Notes: generated by a model from the letters alone, not told the origin. DNA of 64,000 nucleotides from Halobacteriales archaeon QH_7_66_36 (GCA_003021175.1 PXQV01000012.1:241671-305670); one strand, 5' to 3'; positions 9,149-18,394 are shown, numbered from the stretch's first letter. Numbers and translations are program-made.

Positions 9149-9706
9149 GGGGTCGGCAATATTTTCGTGTGGCCACTGCCGTGAATCGAAGCGTTGGGGA
9201 TTGGTCTGCCCGAAGCCGGGGGCACCCACCGCCGTGACGACCGAGGCTGCCCCAACCGGCGGCCCGCCGGGAGAAAACCGAAGTGAGTTCCATGCCGACT
9301 ACCGGTATGCGACCCGCGCGGACGGCATTCCGGTCGCTCGCCAGCTACGAGTCTCATGCCAGTTAGTGCCACCGAGACGCGTCTTGATACCAGTTTTTCG
9401 CGACGGCTCGCATCCGCACGCGCTCGCCGACCGCCACGACCGGCTGGCGACTCTTGTGCCAGAACTCGAAAGCGCGTGAGCGCGGCGAGCGCGTCAACGA
9501 CGAGACCACAGCTATCATAGGCGTAGCGGTCACGCTCTTCGGGATTTGGCGTCGTCTGAATCGCACAGTCGATGTAGATTGGGTGGCTGACCCGCTCCGC
9601 TTTCCCCTACGTGCAAGCGGACCCAGTCTGCGTGACGGGTAGCTCTGGGTTCGGATTCTCACCCCTCCTATCCCCCGGTTGAGACGCTACTCCACTCGCT
9701 GTCGCT
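9149..9706. other. Gene-free spacer with short coding-like fragments
   Basis: 558 bp between convergent genes. On the minus strand around 9560-9420 there is a short stretch with coding-like codon use, read as IYIDCAIQTTPNPEERDRY, without start or recognisable family. It could be debris of a lost gene. A 12-bp direct repeat, CTACTCCACTCG, occurs at 9687-9698 and 9707-9718; the second copy includes the stop codon of the MFS gene. No tRNA was found. Confidence 0.4.
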
Positions 9707-10918
9707 CTACTCCACTCGGACGATGGGTTGAACCGCGAACAGAGAGAGCCCGGCCAGTCCCATCAGCGCGGCACCCAGCAGGAACGTGGCCGACCAGCCG
9801 ACCCTCGTGGTGAGAACGCTGGCGACCGAGCCGGCGAAGAGGCTTCCCCAGAGCTTCGCCGTGTAGAGAACAGCGTAGTTCTCCGACGAGTACGTGCGCC
9901 CGTAGTAGTCGCCAACCAGCGTCGGAAAGATAGCGAACGCCGGGCTCCTGAAGAACCCGGCTACCGCGATACAAACGACGAAGGTTGGAGCGGCGCCTCG
10001 GGTACCGACGGCGACGGCACCGGCGATACCGAGCGCACTGAGCAGGAGCGAAACGCCGAGCGTCCGGAGGGAGCCGACCCGGTCTGATAGGCCTCCGACG
10101 ACGAGCCCACCGGAGCCGTCCGCGACGGCGATAACCGACGCGGCGAGGGTCGCAGTGCCGGCCGACAGGCCCAGGGCGTCGGCGAACGCGATGAGCTTCC
10201 CGATCAGCATGAGCCCGACACCGTTGACGACGACGAAGACAACATAAAACACCCAGAACTGCCAGGTTCTGACTGCGTCGGTCCAGTTGTACGCTCTCGG
10301 CGACGACCCCTCCCTCCCGGCCGCTCCATCTGAATCAGGATCGCCCTGGGGATCCCGGAGGACGATGGCGGCGAGCAGACACGCAAAAGCAGCGAGCACC
10401 GCGAAGGAGAGGAGCGTCCGCTGGAAGGTCCCGAGGAGGTTCCGGCGTGCGACTGGGATGAGCCCAAAGCTCAGGAGCGCGTACGACATCGTCATCGCGC
10501 CGGTCGCGAGGCCTTGATAATCGTTGAACCACTTCACCGGCGTGTTCACCGCGACCGTGTAGATCGCTCCGGCACCGCTCCCGCCCGCGGCTACCGCGAG
10601 GCCGGCGCCGATTGGCGACGACACCACAGAGAGCCAGACGTACCCACCTGCGATGAGAACTGCTCCGGCGAGCGTCGGGATCCGGGGACCGTACCGGTCC
10701 CGGACCCAGCCTGCAGGGAACTGGGCGACGGTCTGGGCCGCGATCACCACGGTGAACAGCGTGCCCAACGTCGCCTCCGTCGTACCAATCTGCGTTCCGA
10801 GCGGGGCGCGGATTGATGACCAGACGAACTGAAAGGTCCCCGCCATTCCCATGGCTAGCGCACCGCCTGCGAAGAGCCACCACCGTGAGAACGGGAGGGA
10901 GTTGTGCCGTGTGGCCAT
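9707..10918 (-). CDS. MFS transporter, oxalate/formate-antiporter (OFA) type
   Basis: 403 residues with about 12 hydrophobic segments split by a central acidic cytoplasmic loop near residues 200-220 (DPQGDPDSDGAAGRE). The MFS signature between helices 2 and 3 appears as AGWVRDRYGPRIP, and its second-half counterpart as GGLSDRVGSLRT. An early WFNDYQGLATG-like segment (KWFNDYQGLATGAMTM) is typical of the OFA/monocarboxylate branch. It follows the aldehyde dehydrogenase after 47 bp as the third gene of the M24-ALDH-MFS unit. It probably imports the substrate, or exports the carboxylate product, of that unit. The substrate is inferred only to be an organic anion or zwitterion. Confidence 0.85.
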   Translation of the reverse strand: MATRHNSLPFSRWWLFAGGALAMGMAGTFQFVWSSIRAPLGTQIGTTEATLGTLFTVVIAAQTVAQFPAGWVRDRYGPRIPTLAGAVLIAGGYVWLSVVSSPIGAGLAVAAGGSGAGAIYTVAVNTPVKWFNDYQGLATGAMTMSYALLSFGLIPVARRNLLGTFQRTLLSFAVLAAFACLLAAIVLRDPQGDPDSDGAAGREGSSPRAYNWTDAVRTWQFWVFYVVFVVVNGVGLMLIGKLIAFADALGLSAGTATLAASVIAVADGSGGLVVGGLSDRVGSLRTLGVSLLLSALGIAGAVAVGTRGAAPTFVVCIAVAGFFRSPAFAIFPTLVGDYYGRTYSSENYAVLYTAKLWGSLFAGSVASVLTTRVGWSATFLLGAALMGLAGLSLFAVQPIVRVE

Positions 10919-10965
10919 TGTCTCGAAACGGCGAACCGCATCGGTCCGGCGCTGACAACGCGACG

Positions 10966-12450
10966 TTACTCGTAGTACTCGTCGAGTGATCCCGGTTCAC
11001 TGGGCGCGATGCGGGATCTGATCGTCTTGACCTGCGTGAACTCGTCCATCGTCTCCTCAAACCCGAGCTTCCGGCCGATCCCGCTCCGCTCGTAGCCGCC
11101 GAACGGAGCGCCTAAGAAGCCGTTAACGAAGTTGTTCACGAAGATGAGGCCGGCTTCGAGTCGCTGTGCGACCCTGTTGGCGACCTCCATATTGCGCGAC
11201 CAGACCGCGCCGGTCAGCCCGTAGTCGGTGTCGTTGGCCATCTCGATCGCGTCCTCAACGCTGTCGTATCGCTGAACAGTCAGCACCGGTCCGAAGATCT
11301 CCTCCTGGACGATACGCATGTCCTGCGTCACATCGCCGAAGACGACCGGTGGGACGTAGTAGCCGTCCGAGAGGTCGTCGGGGACCTCGCCCTCGTAGAT
11401 GACCGACGCGCCCTCCTCTTTGCCCAGTTCGACGTAGCCGGTCACCTTGTCGTACTGCTGTTGACTCGCCAGCGGGGCGAGGTCAGTGTTGTCGTCCATT
11501 CCGGGACCGATAGTCATCTCGTCGGTCTTCGCCACGAACCGCTCAACGAACTCGTCGTAGATGTTGTCATGGACGTAGAGGCGGGATCCATTCGCACAGG
11601 CCTGCCCCTGATTGTTGAAGATCCCGTCGTAGGATCCCTGGACGGCCTGTTCGAGGTCCGCGTCTGGGAGCACGATATTCGCGTTCTTCCCGCCGAGCTC
11701 AAGCATCACGTCCGTGATGTCCTCCGCGGCGGCCTTCATTACCTTCGTCCCCGTCTCGGTGTGACCAGTGAACGCCAGTTTGTCGACGTCCGGATGCTCA
11801 GTCAATCGAGCGCCGGGACTGACATCGCCGGTGACGATGTTGACGACGCCGTCGGGGAGGATGTCCTGCCATATCTCGGCCATCATCAGCGACGACAGCG
11901 GCGTCTCCGGTGCCGGCTTGAGAACGACGGTGTTGCCCGCTGCTAGCGTCGGTGCCGTGAAGTCGGCGGTGTGCATCGGCGGCCAGTTCCACGGAATGAT
12001 GACACCGACGACACCGTACGGTTCCCGGACGGTGTAATCAAACAACTCGTCGCGCTCCGGGATCGTGTCGCCGTGGGCCTTGTCTGCCGCCCCCGCGTAG
12101 TAGCGATACCCGTCGACCGCCTCCTCGACGTCAGCCTGCGACTCGTACAGCGGTTTTCCGTTCTCGAGCGTCTCTAAACGGACGAACTCCCCCGTCCGCT
12201 CTTCGAGGCAGTCGGCTACTTCCAGCAGGTAGTCGACGCGCTCTCTCGCGCTCACGTGGCGCCAGGTTTCCTCGTACGTCTCTCTCGCAACCCGGACGGC
12301 CTCGTCGACATCGCCCGCGGTCCCCGCGGGTGCAGATCCGATGATCGACTTATCCGCGGGGTTCTCGACATCGAAGCGGTCGCCGCTCTCGCTCGGCCGG
12401 AAAGTCCCGTTGACGAACAGTCCCCAGTCGTGGTACTCGTGATCAGTCAT
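10966..12450 (-). CDS. NAD(P)-dependent aldehyde dehydrogenase
   Basis: 494 residues from the ATG at 12448-12450, which overlaps the stop of the M24 gene by 4 bp (ATGA). ALDH superfamily landmarks: the PWNWPP cofactor strand at about 153, TGHTETGTKV, the general base Glu251 in LELGGKNA, the nucleophile Cys285 in GQACANGSR, and EEIFGPVL with the NDTDYGL tail. Length is normal. It oxidises an aldehyde or semialdehyde to its acid. The tight overlap with an M24 amidohydrolase recalls the order in ectoine catabolism (DoeA with aspartate-semialdehyde dehydrogenase DoeC), but malonate-semialdehyde or another substrate is equally possible. Confidence 0.9.
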   Translation of the reverse strand: MTDHEYHDWGLFVNGTFRPSESGDRFDVENPADKSIIGSAPAGTAGDVDEAVRVARETYEETWRHVSARERVDYLLEVADCLEERTGEFVRLETLENGKPLYESQADVEEAVDGYRYYAGAADKAHGDTIPERDELFDYTVREPYGVVGVIIPWNWPPMHTADFTAPTLAAGNTVVLKPAPETPLSSLMMAEIWQDILPDGVVNIVTGDVSPGARLTEHPDVDKLAFTGHTETGTKVMKAAAEDITDVMLELGGKNANIVLPDADLEQAVQGSYDGIFNNQGQACANGSRLYVHDNIYDEFVERFVAKTDEMTIGPGMDDNTDLAPLASQQQYDKVTGYVELGKEEGASVIYEGEVPDDLSDGYYVPPVVFGDVTQDMRIVQEEIFGPVLTVQRYDSVEDAIEMANDTDYGLTGAVWSRNMEVANRVAQRLEAGLIFVNNFVNGFLGAPFGGYERSGIGRKLGFEETMDEFTQVKTIRSRIAPSEPGSLDEYYE

Positions 12451-13691
12451 GTCTGAACGAACTCCATCGGGTAGTCGTGCAGTCGCTCGGCACCGCCTTC
12501 GGTGATGTGAACGTACTCGCCGAGGAACATGCCGCTCATCTGGTCGCCGGCGACCGGGTTCGGTTCGACGACGACGGTGTGTCCATCTTGGAACTCGAAG
12601 GGAGGGTTCGGGAACCCGCCCTCGTTGCGCGTGCCCAACAGCGGGCGCTGGATTCCCAGCCCCCATCCGTGGACGATGGGCGCGTGAACTGTCCAGCCTT
12701 GGCTCTCGATCGGATCGGTCGCCGCCTCAAGCACGTCCTCGGTCGTCGCATCCGGTTCCAGCGCATCGAGCACGTCGAAGAAGACCTGCTCGCCGACGTC
12801 GTACAGCTCTTGGTAGTGGTGGGTCGGCTCCTCACCGACGGCGATCCCCCTGAGAATCTGGCCGGAATAGCCCTGTACGTTCCGGGCGCTGATCTCCGTG
12901 AGGATGATATCACCCTCCTCGATCGTTCTGTTCGACTGGTGTTCCCAAGGGTACGGCATATCGGGATCGTGCATGCTTGTACTCCCCAATAACTGGAAGA
13001 AGTACTCGCCCTCATCGAGGTACGAGGACATGATCTCGGCCTTGAGTTCCCGCTCGGTGATGCCGGGTCGGGCAGCCTCTACCAGCGCGCGCATGGCCTT
13101 GTCAGTCAGCTCGACGCCCTCCCTGATCGCGGCCAGCTCTTCGTCGCTCTTTTTGAGTCGGATCCGATCCAGCATATCCGACACGAAGTCGAAGTCGGCA
13201 TCGTCCAGGCCGTCGGTGATCGTCAGATAGTCATTGGCTGGTAGCTCCGTGGTCGCTGGACCCGGAGAGCCCACGAATCCGACCGATCCGTCTTCGTATC
13301 CGAGTTCCTCGATGCGCTCGACGATCGCCTGACCCTTGTCTTCCGTCCCCCATCTGACATCGTTGATGTGACTCATCAAGTGGGCGTCCGGGACATGGGG
13401 GTACAGATCGGGGAACAGCGTCGGTTCCCCGTTGGCCGGGAAGACAATGTATGACTGTATCTGATCGATGTACCCGCTCAGATAGCGAATATTCGCCTGA
13501 TTCGAGTCCGTGTGAGCAGAGCTTCCGTACACGACGAGGCAGTCAAGTCCTCGGTAGAACATCTCTTCCCGGAGGTGCTCGTAGCGACGCTCGTACTCCG
13601 CGTCCGAGAACCGGACGTCAGCGTAATCGTCGCTGCGCCGGTCGCGAAGCCGAGCTCCGATATCTCGTAACTGATCGTCTTGTGATACCAT
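12447..13691 (-). CDS. M24 (creatinase/prolidase-fold) hydrolase with altered metal ligands
   Basis: 414 residues: a creatinase-like N-terminal domain (residues 1-190, ending SDMLDRIRLKKSDEELAAIR) and a pita-bread catalytic domain. Metallopeptidases of clan M24 use two Asp, one His and two Glu. Here the first-Asp strand reads ILTEISARN (Glu for Asp) and the second-Asp position is GYSGQILRG. The His (VHGWGLGIQ) and one Glu (VVVEPNP) remain. Loss of the Asp pair is what separates creatinase and ectoine hydrolase from metal-dependent aminopeptidases, so C-N hydrolysis of a small osmolyte is more likely than peptide cleavage. It heads the M24-ALDH-MFS operon, divergent from the isochorismatase-like gene with 140 AT-rich bp between. 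Confidence 0.8.
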   Translation of the reverse strand: MVSQDDQLRDIGARLRDRRSDDYADVRFSDAEYERRYEHLREEMFYRGLDCLVVYGSSAHTDSNQANIRYLSGYIDQIQSYIVFPANGEPTLFPDLYPHVPDAHLMSHINDVRWGTEDKGQAIVERIEELGYEDGSVGFVGSPGPATTELPANDYLTITDGLDDADFDFVSDMLDRIRLKKSDEELAAIREGVELTDKAMRALVEAARPGITERELKAEIMSSYLDEGEYFFQLLGSTSMHDPDMPYPWEHQSNRTIEEGDIILTEISARNVQGYSGQILRGIAVGEEPTHHYQELYDVGEQVFFDVLDALEPDATTEDVLEAATDPIESQGWTVHAPIVHGWGLGIQRPLLGTRNEGGFPNPPFEFQDGHTVVVEPNPVAGDQMSGMFLGEYVHITEGGAERLHDYPMEFVQT

Positions 13692-13831
13692 TCTACAAGA
13701 CTGTTGGTTCCACCCGATATATAATTTAGGGATTTATAGGTTGATCTGTGAAGATAAGCTATTGTGGCTTTCGGAAAGAGTTGTTTTACACCACAGTAAT
13801 TTATACGAGCCGTGATTTTACTACACGAGGT

Positions 13832-14455
13832 ATGAAACCGAGTACCACTGCGGTCCTGACAGTTGATCTTCACCGTGGTCACCTCGATCCGGACGTCGCG
13901 ACGCTCCCGGTCCCTCCACGACGGGCCAGCGAGATCGCTGAGGCATCCGAAACGCTGGTCACGACAGCGAGAGATGTCGGCTATCCCGTTATTCACGTCA
14001 CGACTGCGTACCGGGACGCTCACGAGATCATGTCGAATCCGAAGTGGAGCGAGACGGAGACCGACGACGGCGACTCTCGTGAGGCTATCTCCGAACACAA
14101 CGTCTACGGGAAGACGGAGGGGATGGAGATCCTCCCCGAACTATCCGCGGAATCGGACATCTTCCTCCAGCCGAAGAAGCGCTATTCACCATTCATCGAC
14201 ACGGACCTCCCGTTCGTCCTGCGGGTCAACGATATCGATCGATTGGTGATCGCCGGGGTCAACACGAACACCTGCGTCCAGTGTACCTGCTTCGAGGCGA
14301 CCAACCGCGACTACGAGGTTGTCGTTGTCGAGGACTGCGTGGGAAGTATGGACGGCGAGGAGTTCCACGAGCTGGGACTCAAGAACATCGACCAGGCGCT
14401 CGGGACCGTCACGTCGTTGGATGAGATAGTCGACTCGCTCACGGCGAGTGCGTAA
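13832..14455 (+). CDS. Isochorismatase-like amidohydrolase (N-carbamoylsarcosine hydrolase/biuret hydrolase branch)
   Basis: 207 residues from the ATG at 13832; the open frame further upstream lies in AT-rich promoter DNA. Catalytic residues: Asp12 (LTVDLHRGH), Lys115 or Lys116 (QPKKRYSPF) and Cys148 (AGVNTNTCVQCT). The conserved cis-peptide strand VIAGVNT precedes the Cys. The PKKRYSPF segment resembles enzymes that hydrolyse ureido or carbamoyl groups. With a hydantoinase-like gene 5 kb away in the same island, cleavage of an N-carbamoyl amino acid to the free amine, CO2 and ammonia is a reasonable inference. It is followed by the Lrp gene on the same strand. Confidence 0.85.
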   Translation: MKPSTTAVLTVDLHRGHLDPDVATLPVPPRRASEIAEASETLVTTARDVGYPVIHVTTAYRDAHEIMSNPKWSETETDDGDSREAISEHNVYGKTEGMEILPELSAESDIFLQPKKRYSPFIDTDLPFVLRVNDIDRLVIAGVNTNTCVQCTCFEATNRDYEVVVVEDCVGSMDGEEFHELGLKNIDQALGTVTSLDEIVDSLTASA

Positions 14456-14534
14456 TTTCTGTTACGACGAGGGGATATCTCGTTAATATTCCCGACGGCA
14501 ACTGTTAAAGCGGTTAATAATCTATACACGGGCG

Positions 14535-15032
14535 ATGACGGTAGAACTCGACGAAGTCGACAAACGAATCCTCGAATTACTTCACGAAGAGGGCAGAGCG
14601 ACCTACAACGACATCGGGGAGCAGCTCGGGATCACCGGAAACACGGTCCGCCGGCGGATGGACCGGATGCGTGAGGAAGAGGTTATCCGGAAGTTCACGG
14701 CCATGGTCGATCCCGCGAAACTCGACTACCTCACGGTCGCCTTCGGACTGAGCACGGAGGCGGGCCGGACCGACGAGATCGCTGAGAAGCTGTCTGAGAC
14801 CGACTGCGTGTACAAACTGTGGGTGCTCTCGGGGACGCACAACATCATCTTCGACGCTCAGTTCCGTGACACGGAACATCTGCAGTCGTTCACGCACGAG
14901 ACGCTGCACGCCGTCGAGGGGATCGCGTCCTACGAGTCTTCAATCGTCACGCGTTCCGTCATCGACGAGGGAAGCACGATCCTAATATCAGACGAAGAGA
15001 CGACCCTCGAAATTGCCTCGGCGGAGGATTGA
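14535..15032 (+). CDS. Lrp/AsnC family transcriptional regulator
   Basis: 165 residues. The N-terminal HTH (residues 5-50) reads LDEVDKRILELLHEEGRATY then DIGEQLGITGNTVRRRMDRM. The C-terminal RAM ligand-binding domain follows, with the alternating strands KLWVLSGTHNIIFDAQF. Lrp proteins sense amino acids or related metabolites and bind AT-rich palindromes. The gene sits in the middle of the catabolic island. A perfect 22-bp AT palindrome lies 404 bp downstream, in front of the transporter operon, and is an obvious candidate operator. A DoeX-like role, as in ectoine catabolism, is possible but unproven. Confidence 0.9.
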   Translation: MTVELDEVDKRILELLHEEGRATYNDIGEQLGITGNTVRRRMDRMREEEVIRKFTAMVDPAKLDYLTVAFGLSTEAGRTDEIAEKLSETDCVYKLWVLSGTHNIIFDAQFRDTEHLQSFTHETLHAVEGIASYESSIVTRSVIDEGSTILISDEETTLEIASAED

Positions 15033-15435
15033 TACTACCCCGCAGGCATCTTCTGAGTCCCTCTGTTGTCGCTGGGTGAGGGGCCTGTCCGGGGAAACTG
15101 CCGACGGCCCGAGGCGACGGTCTCCCTCCTACAGTTCTGTGCACGGTCTCTGCGGTCGGCTGACGCCGACCTCGGGTTCTGCGGCGATGCCTTCGGACTC
15201 GACTTCCGGGAGTTCCCCGGGTTCTGTGCGCCGTTTCGAGCACGGTCTATCATGCGTCTATCCTAAATATCGAGTTCGGACATCTTACTGGATGGTGCGT
15301 ATGTGTTAGCGATCTCCTTCCACTCCACGCCTTAATTTATTTGATTTTCGAGAGAATATTATATTTCTAACGAAGTGTCCGAATGTCTGAGCTATTCTAC
15401 AATTTTTTCTATGGAGCGACGATATAGTACACCAA
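15033..15435. other. Spacer between regulator and transporter, with a gene fragment and an AT-rich half
   Basis: The first 200 bp are GC-rich. On the minus strand, about 15245-15137 reads as a 35-codon acidic stretch (PGELPEVESEGIAAEPEVGV) with good haloarchaeal codon use but no start and an immediate stop. It looks like the tail of a lost gene and the family was not recognised. From about 15320 the DNA becomes strongly AT-rich and forms the promoter region of the ABC operon. Confidence 0.4.
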
Positions 15436-15457
15436 AATCATAATATATATTATGATT
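15436..15457. promoter_or_regulatory. Perfect 22-bp AT palindrome, putative operator of the ABC operon
   Basis: AATCATAATATATATTATGATT equals its own reverse complement over 22 bp. Its right edge is 42 bp before the ATG of the substrate-binding protein gene, overlapping the expected TATA/BRE zone. Lrp/AsnC dimers bind such sites, and an Lrp gene lies just upstream. Repression by blocking TBP/TFB is the likely mode. Confidence 0.65.
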
Positions 15458-15499
15458 ACCAAAAGCTACTTGTTAGGATGTCTCATATGAACGGCCGTC

Positions 15500-16636
15500 A
15501 TGGTAGGCGAGCCCACAGATCGACGACGGTTCCTTGAGACAGCGGGCGCTGCGACCATCGCGGGGCTCGCGGGTTGCTCCAGTGACAGCGGCTCCGATGG
15601 GTCGGATGCGACAGACGCTGACAGCGGAGGCACGATGACCGACAGTTCCGGCTCGGGTCTGACGGAAGTCGAGGTCCTGTTGACCTATTTCCCGGACATG
15701 GTGTTCTCCCCGATGACGGGGGCCGACGAGTTCGGATACTTCGACGAAGTCGGACTCGATGTCTCCATCACGACCTCGCTCCAGATCCAGAATCCCCTCC
15801 AAGTGCTGGTCAACGGCGAAGTCGATGTCGTTGTCGCGACGCCGTTTTCGTACGTGACGGCGCTCGCGCGGGGCATCCCGGTCCAGACGCTGTTCACGAC
15901 GATCGGGCAGACGCCGCTTGGGTACGCGTCGATGAGCGGCTCTGGCATCGAGAGTGTCCCCGACTGGAGCGACAACGCAGTGGGACTCCAGAACGAGGCC
16001 GACCGAAACTGGGTCACACCGGTCGTCCTTGAGGAGGAGGGTCTCGCTCAGGAAGACATCACGCGAACGAATATCGGCTACTCGGTCACGAATCTCACGG
16101 AGGGGAACGTCGACGTGATGTCACTGTACCCGACGAACTCCGACTACAACTCCCTGCGACTGCAGGGGACCGAGTTCAACCTGTTCGAGGCGCGCGACTA
16201 CACCAACGCCGGTGGCAACTGTGCGCTCGCGTCCCAAGAACTCGTCAACGAGAATCCGAGCACGTTTAGGGAGTTCACGCGAGCGTGGTGTAAGGCTTGT
16301 GAGGAGTCGCTGAATCCAGACAACCGGGACCGCTTCGCCGAGATGGTCCTCGGGCGACTCAACGATGCCGATGCCGACGTGTTCCTCGGCGACATCGATC
16401 CCATCGAGGTTGAACGTTCCAACTTCAACCAGTTCCTCGAGTACCGCCCCGACGACACGTGGGAAGACAACGGCGTCGGGTACAGCGACCCGGAAGACTA
16501 CGCCGAGGTCCAGCAGCTCGGCGTTCAGGCTGGTGCGATCAGCGAAGACGCCACGACGGACACGTCGGACATCGTCGACAACACCTTCGTTGAGACCGTT
16601 CACAGCGATGGTGAGTTGGAGTGGTCTGGTAATTGA
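15500..16636 (+). CDS. ABC transporter substrate-binding lipoprotein, NMT1/SsuA-TauA type
   Basis: 378 residues. The N-terminus carries a twin-arginine motif (DRRRFLETAG) and a lipobox ending LAGC at Cys26, followed by a Ser/Asp/Gly-rich tether to about residue 60. It is therefore predicted to be exported by Tat and lipid-anchored on the outer face. The body has the NMT1/THI5-like pattern (FGYFDEVGLDVSI-type segment and NGEVDVVVATPF). This family binds sulfonates, taurine, thiamine pyrimidine precursors or riboflavin-like compounds. It is the first gene of a three-gene importer. Confidence 0.9.
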   Translation: MVGEPTDRRRFLETAGAATIAGLAGCSSDSGSDGSDATDADSGGTMTDSSGSGLTEVEVLLTYFPDMVFSPMTGADEFGYFDEVGLDVSITTSLQIQNPLQVLVNGEVDVVVATPFSYVTALARGIPVQTLFTTIGQTPLGYASMSGSGIESVPDWSDNAVGLQNEADRNWVTPVVLEEEGLAQEDITRTNIGYSVTNLTEGNVDVMSLYPTNSDYNSLRLQGTEFNLFEARDYTNAGGNCALASQELVNENPSTFREFTRAWCKACEESLNPDNRDRFAEMVLGRLNDADADVFLGDIDPIEVERSNFNQFLEYRPDDTWEDNGVGYSDPEDYAEVQQLGVQAGAISEDATTDTSDIVDNTFVETVHSDGELEWSGN

Positions 16637-16641
16637 TAACG

Positions 16642-17466
16642 ATGGCAACGGACACCACCGATATGGCGACGACACCGACCCTCGGGAGAAAGATCGCCGG
16701 GGTCATCGACGACTACAAGTATCCGGTCGGGTTCCTCCTCTTTTTCCTCGGTGTCTGGACGCTCGGCGTCAGGGCGTACTCCGTCCCAACGTACGTCCTG
16801 CCCGCTCCGGCCGAAATCGTCCTTAGCTTCGAGGGCGAACTGGGCAATCTCTGGGGCCACACCACGGTGACGCTGTACGAGGCGTTCCTCGGATGGGTCC
16901 TCGGGAACGTCGTCGGGATCTCGCTGGGTGCGGTTATGGCGGAATTCCAGACCCTCAAACGGTCGATATACCCGTACATGGTTGTCCTCAGGTCGCTACC
17001 AGTGATCGCTTTCGCGCCGCTCCTGATCATCTGGATGGGAATCAACCAGGGTCCGATCATCGCCGCAGCGACGATCACGACCTTCTTCCCATCGCTGGTC
17101 AACAGCATCGCGGGGTTTTCGTCGACGGACGAGCTCGCCAGGGAACTGATGCACTCGCTGAACGCCAGCCGGTGGGAGGTCTTCCGCAAGGTCAAACTGT
17201 ACAACGCCTTTCCGTACATCTTCTCGGCGCTCCGGATCAGTGTCGCGCTGACCTTCGTGGGTGCCGTCGTCGGTGAGTGGCTCGCCGGTAATCAGGGACT
17301 CGGCTACCTCATCCTGGTCGCGAACAACCAGCTCGCCACGCTGTTGCTGTTCCGGGCGCTGCTCGTGATCGGTATCTTCTCGACGGCGTGGTTTGGTCTG
17401 CTCGTGCTGGTCGAATCGTACCTCATCGACTGGGAGAACCAGAGCGGTGGAGGTGCTACCCGATAA
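16642..17466 (+). CDS. ABC transporter permease, SsuC/TauC-like
   Basis: 274 residues if started at the ATG at 16642. A TTG at 16633 in the same frame would overlap the upstream stop and is less likely. There are about six hydrophobic segments. The EAA loop that contacts the ATPase reads ELMHSLNASRWEVFRKVKL, with the conserved GASRW replaced by NASRW. The spacing of 5 bp from the binding-protein gene and the 1-bp overlap with the ATPase gene show one operon. It forms the membrane channel of the importer. Confidence 0.9.
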   Translation: MATDTTDMATTPTLGRKIAGVIDDYKYPVGFLLFFLGVWTLGVRAYSVPTYVLPAPAEIVLSFEGELGNLWGHTTVTLYEAFLGWVLGNVVGISLGAVMAEFQTLKRSIYPYMVVLRSLPVIAFAPLLIIWMGINQGPIIAAATITTFFPSLVNSIAGFSSTDELARELMHSLNASRWEVFRKVKLYNAFPYIFSALRISVALTFVGAVVGEWLAGNQGLGYLILVANNQLATLLLFRALLVIGIFSTAWFGLLVLVESYLIDWENQSGGGATR

Positions 17467-18284
17467 TGTCGCTCGACGAGACGGGAAAGAGTACGACCGA
17501 CCGAGAACGGAGGATCGACATTGACGGTGTCAGTAAGATCTACGGCATCGATACGGCGAATCCAGTCCGTGCGCTTGAGGACATCAACATCGATATATAC
17601 GAGAACGAGTTCGTCTCGGTCATCGGACCGAGCGGCTGCGGGAAGACGACGCTGCTGAAGTGTCTCGGCGATATCATCCAGCCCACGAACGGTGAGATCA
17701 GGATCGACAACGGCTCGGCGGCGGACGCCAGACAGCGCAACCAGGTGTCTTTCTTTTTCCAGGAGGATGTCCTGCTGCCTTGGCGGACCGTCATGGAGAA
17801 CGTGCTCCTCCCGCTGGAGATCCAGGGCGCGGACACGAGTGATTCCGCGGTCCGTCAGCAGGCGAAGGATACGATCGAGACGGTCGGTCTCTCGGGGTTC
17901 AAGGACAACAGTCCCCAGCAACTCAGCGGCGGGATGCGCCAGCGTGTTGCGCTCGCCCGCGGGTTCGTCTACGACCCGAAGATTTTCCTGATGGACGAAC
18001 CGTTCGCAGCGCTCGACGAGTTGACGCGGCGCAAGATGAACCGCGAGCTGTTGCGAATTCATCAGGAGATCCAGAAGACGACCGTGTTCGTGACACACCA
18101 CATCGCGGAGGCGGTCTGGCTGTCCGACCGAGTCATCGTGTTGTCTCCGCTACCCGGAGAGGTCCACGACATGGTCGAAATCGATCTCCCGCGACCGCGC
18201 AATGAGGACACACGAGGGCTTCAAGAGTTCGTGGAGTACGAGGAGTCGCTCACGGAGACGGTGATGGCCTTGGACGACGAGTAG
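17466..18284 (+). CDS. ABC transporter ATPase, SsuB/TauB-like
   Basis: 272 residues. Walker A GPSGCGKTTLL, Q-loop FFFQEDVLLPW, signature QLSGGMRQRVALAR, Walker B IFLMDEPFAALD and switch His (VFVTHHIAEAVWLSD) are all intact. The start overlaps the permease stop (TAATG). The Q-loop followed by LLPWRTVMENV is typical of nitrate/sulfonate/taurine-type importers. It hydrolyses ATP to drive uptake by the two genes upstream. Confidence 0.93.
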   Translation: MSLDETGKSTTDRERRIDIDGVSKIYGIDTANPVRALEDINIDIYENEFVSVIGPSGCGKTTLLKCLGDIIQPTNGEIRIDNGSAADARQRNQVSFFFQEDVLLPWRTVMENVLLPLEIQGADTSDSAVRQQAKDTIETVGLSGFKDNSPQQLSGGMRQRVALARGFVYDPKIFLMDEPFAALDELTRRKMNRELLRIHQEIQKTTVFVTHHIAEAVWLSDRVIVLSPLPGEVHDMVEIDLPRPRNEDTRGLQEFVEYEESLTETVMALDDE

Positions 18285-18394
18285 CGGGAGCCGACTTCCA
18301 TTCGCCTGCCGGAGAGGCCCGTGCGCCGTCGACCGCTACCAACCGCCGTCTCCGGCGGAGGTCGCTGAATTTCCACAGGAGTCGAGAAGCCGCT

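Noticed and set aside
9645..9680. tRNA-like T-loop (GGGTTCGGATTC) near the MFS gene
   Set aside because: The flanking bases do not pair into a T-stem, and no anticodon or acceptor arm could be built upstream.
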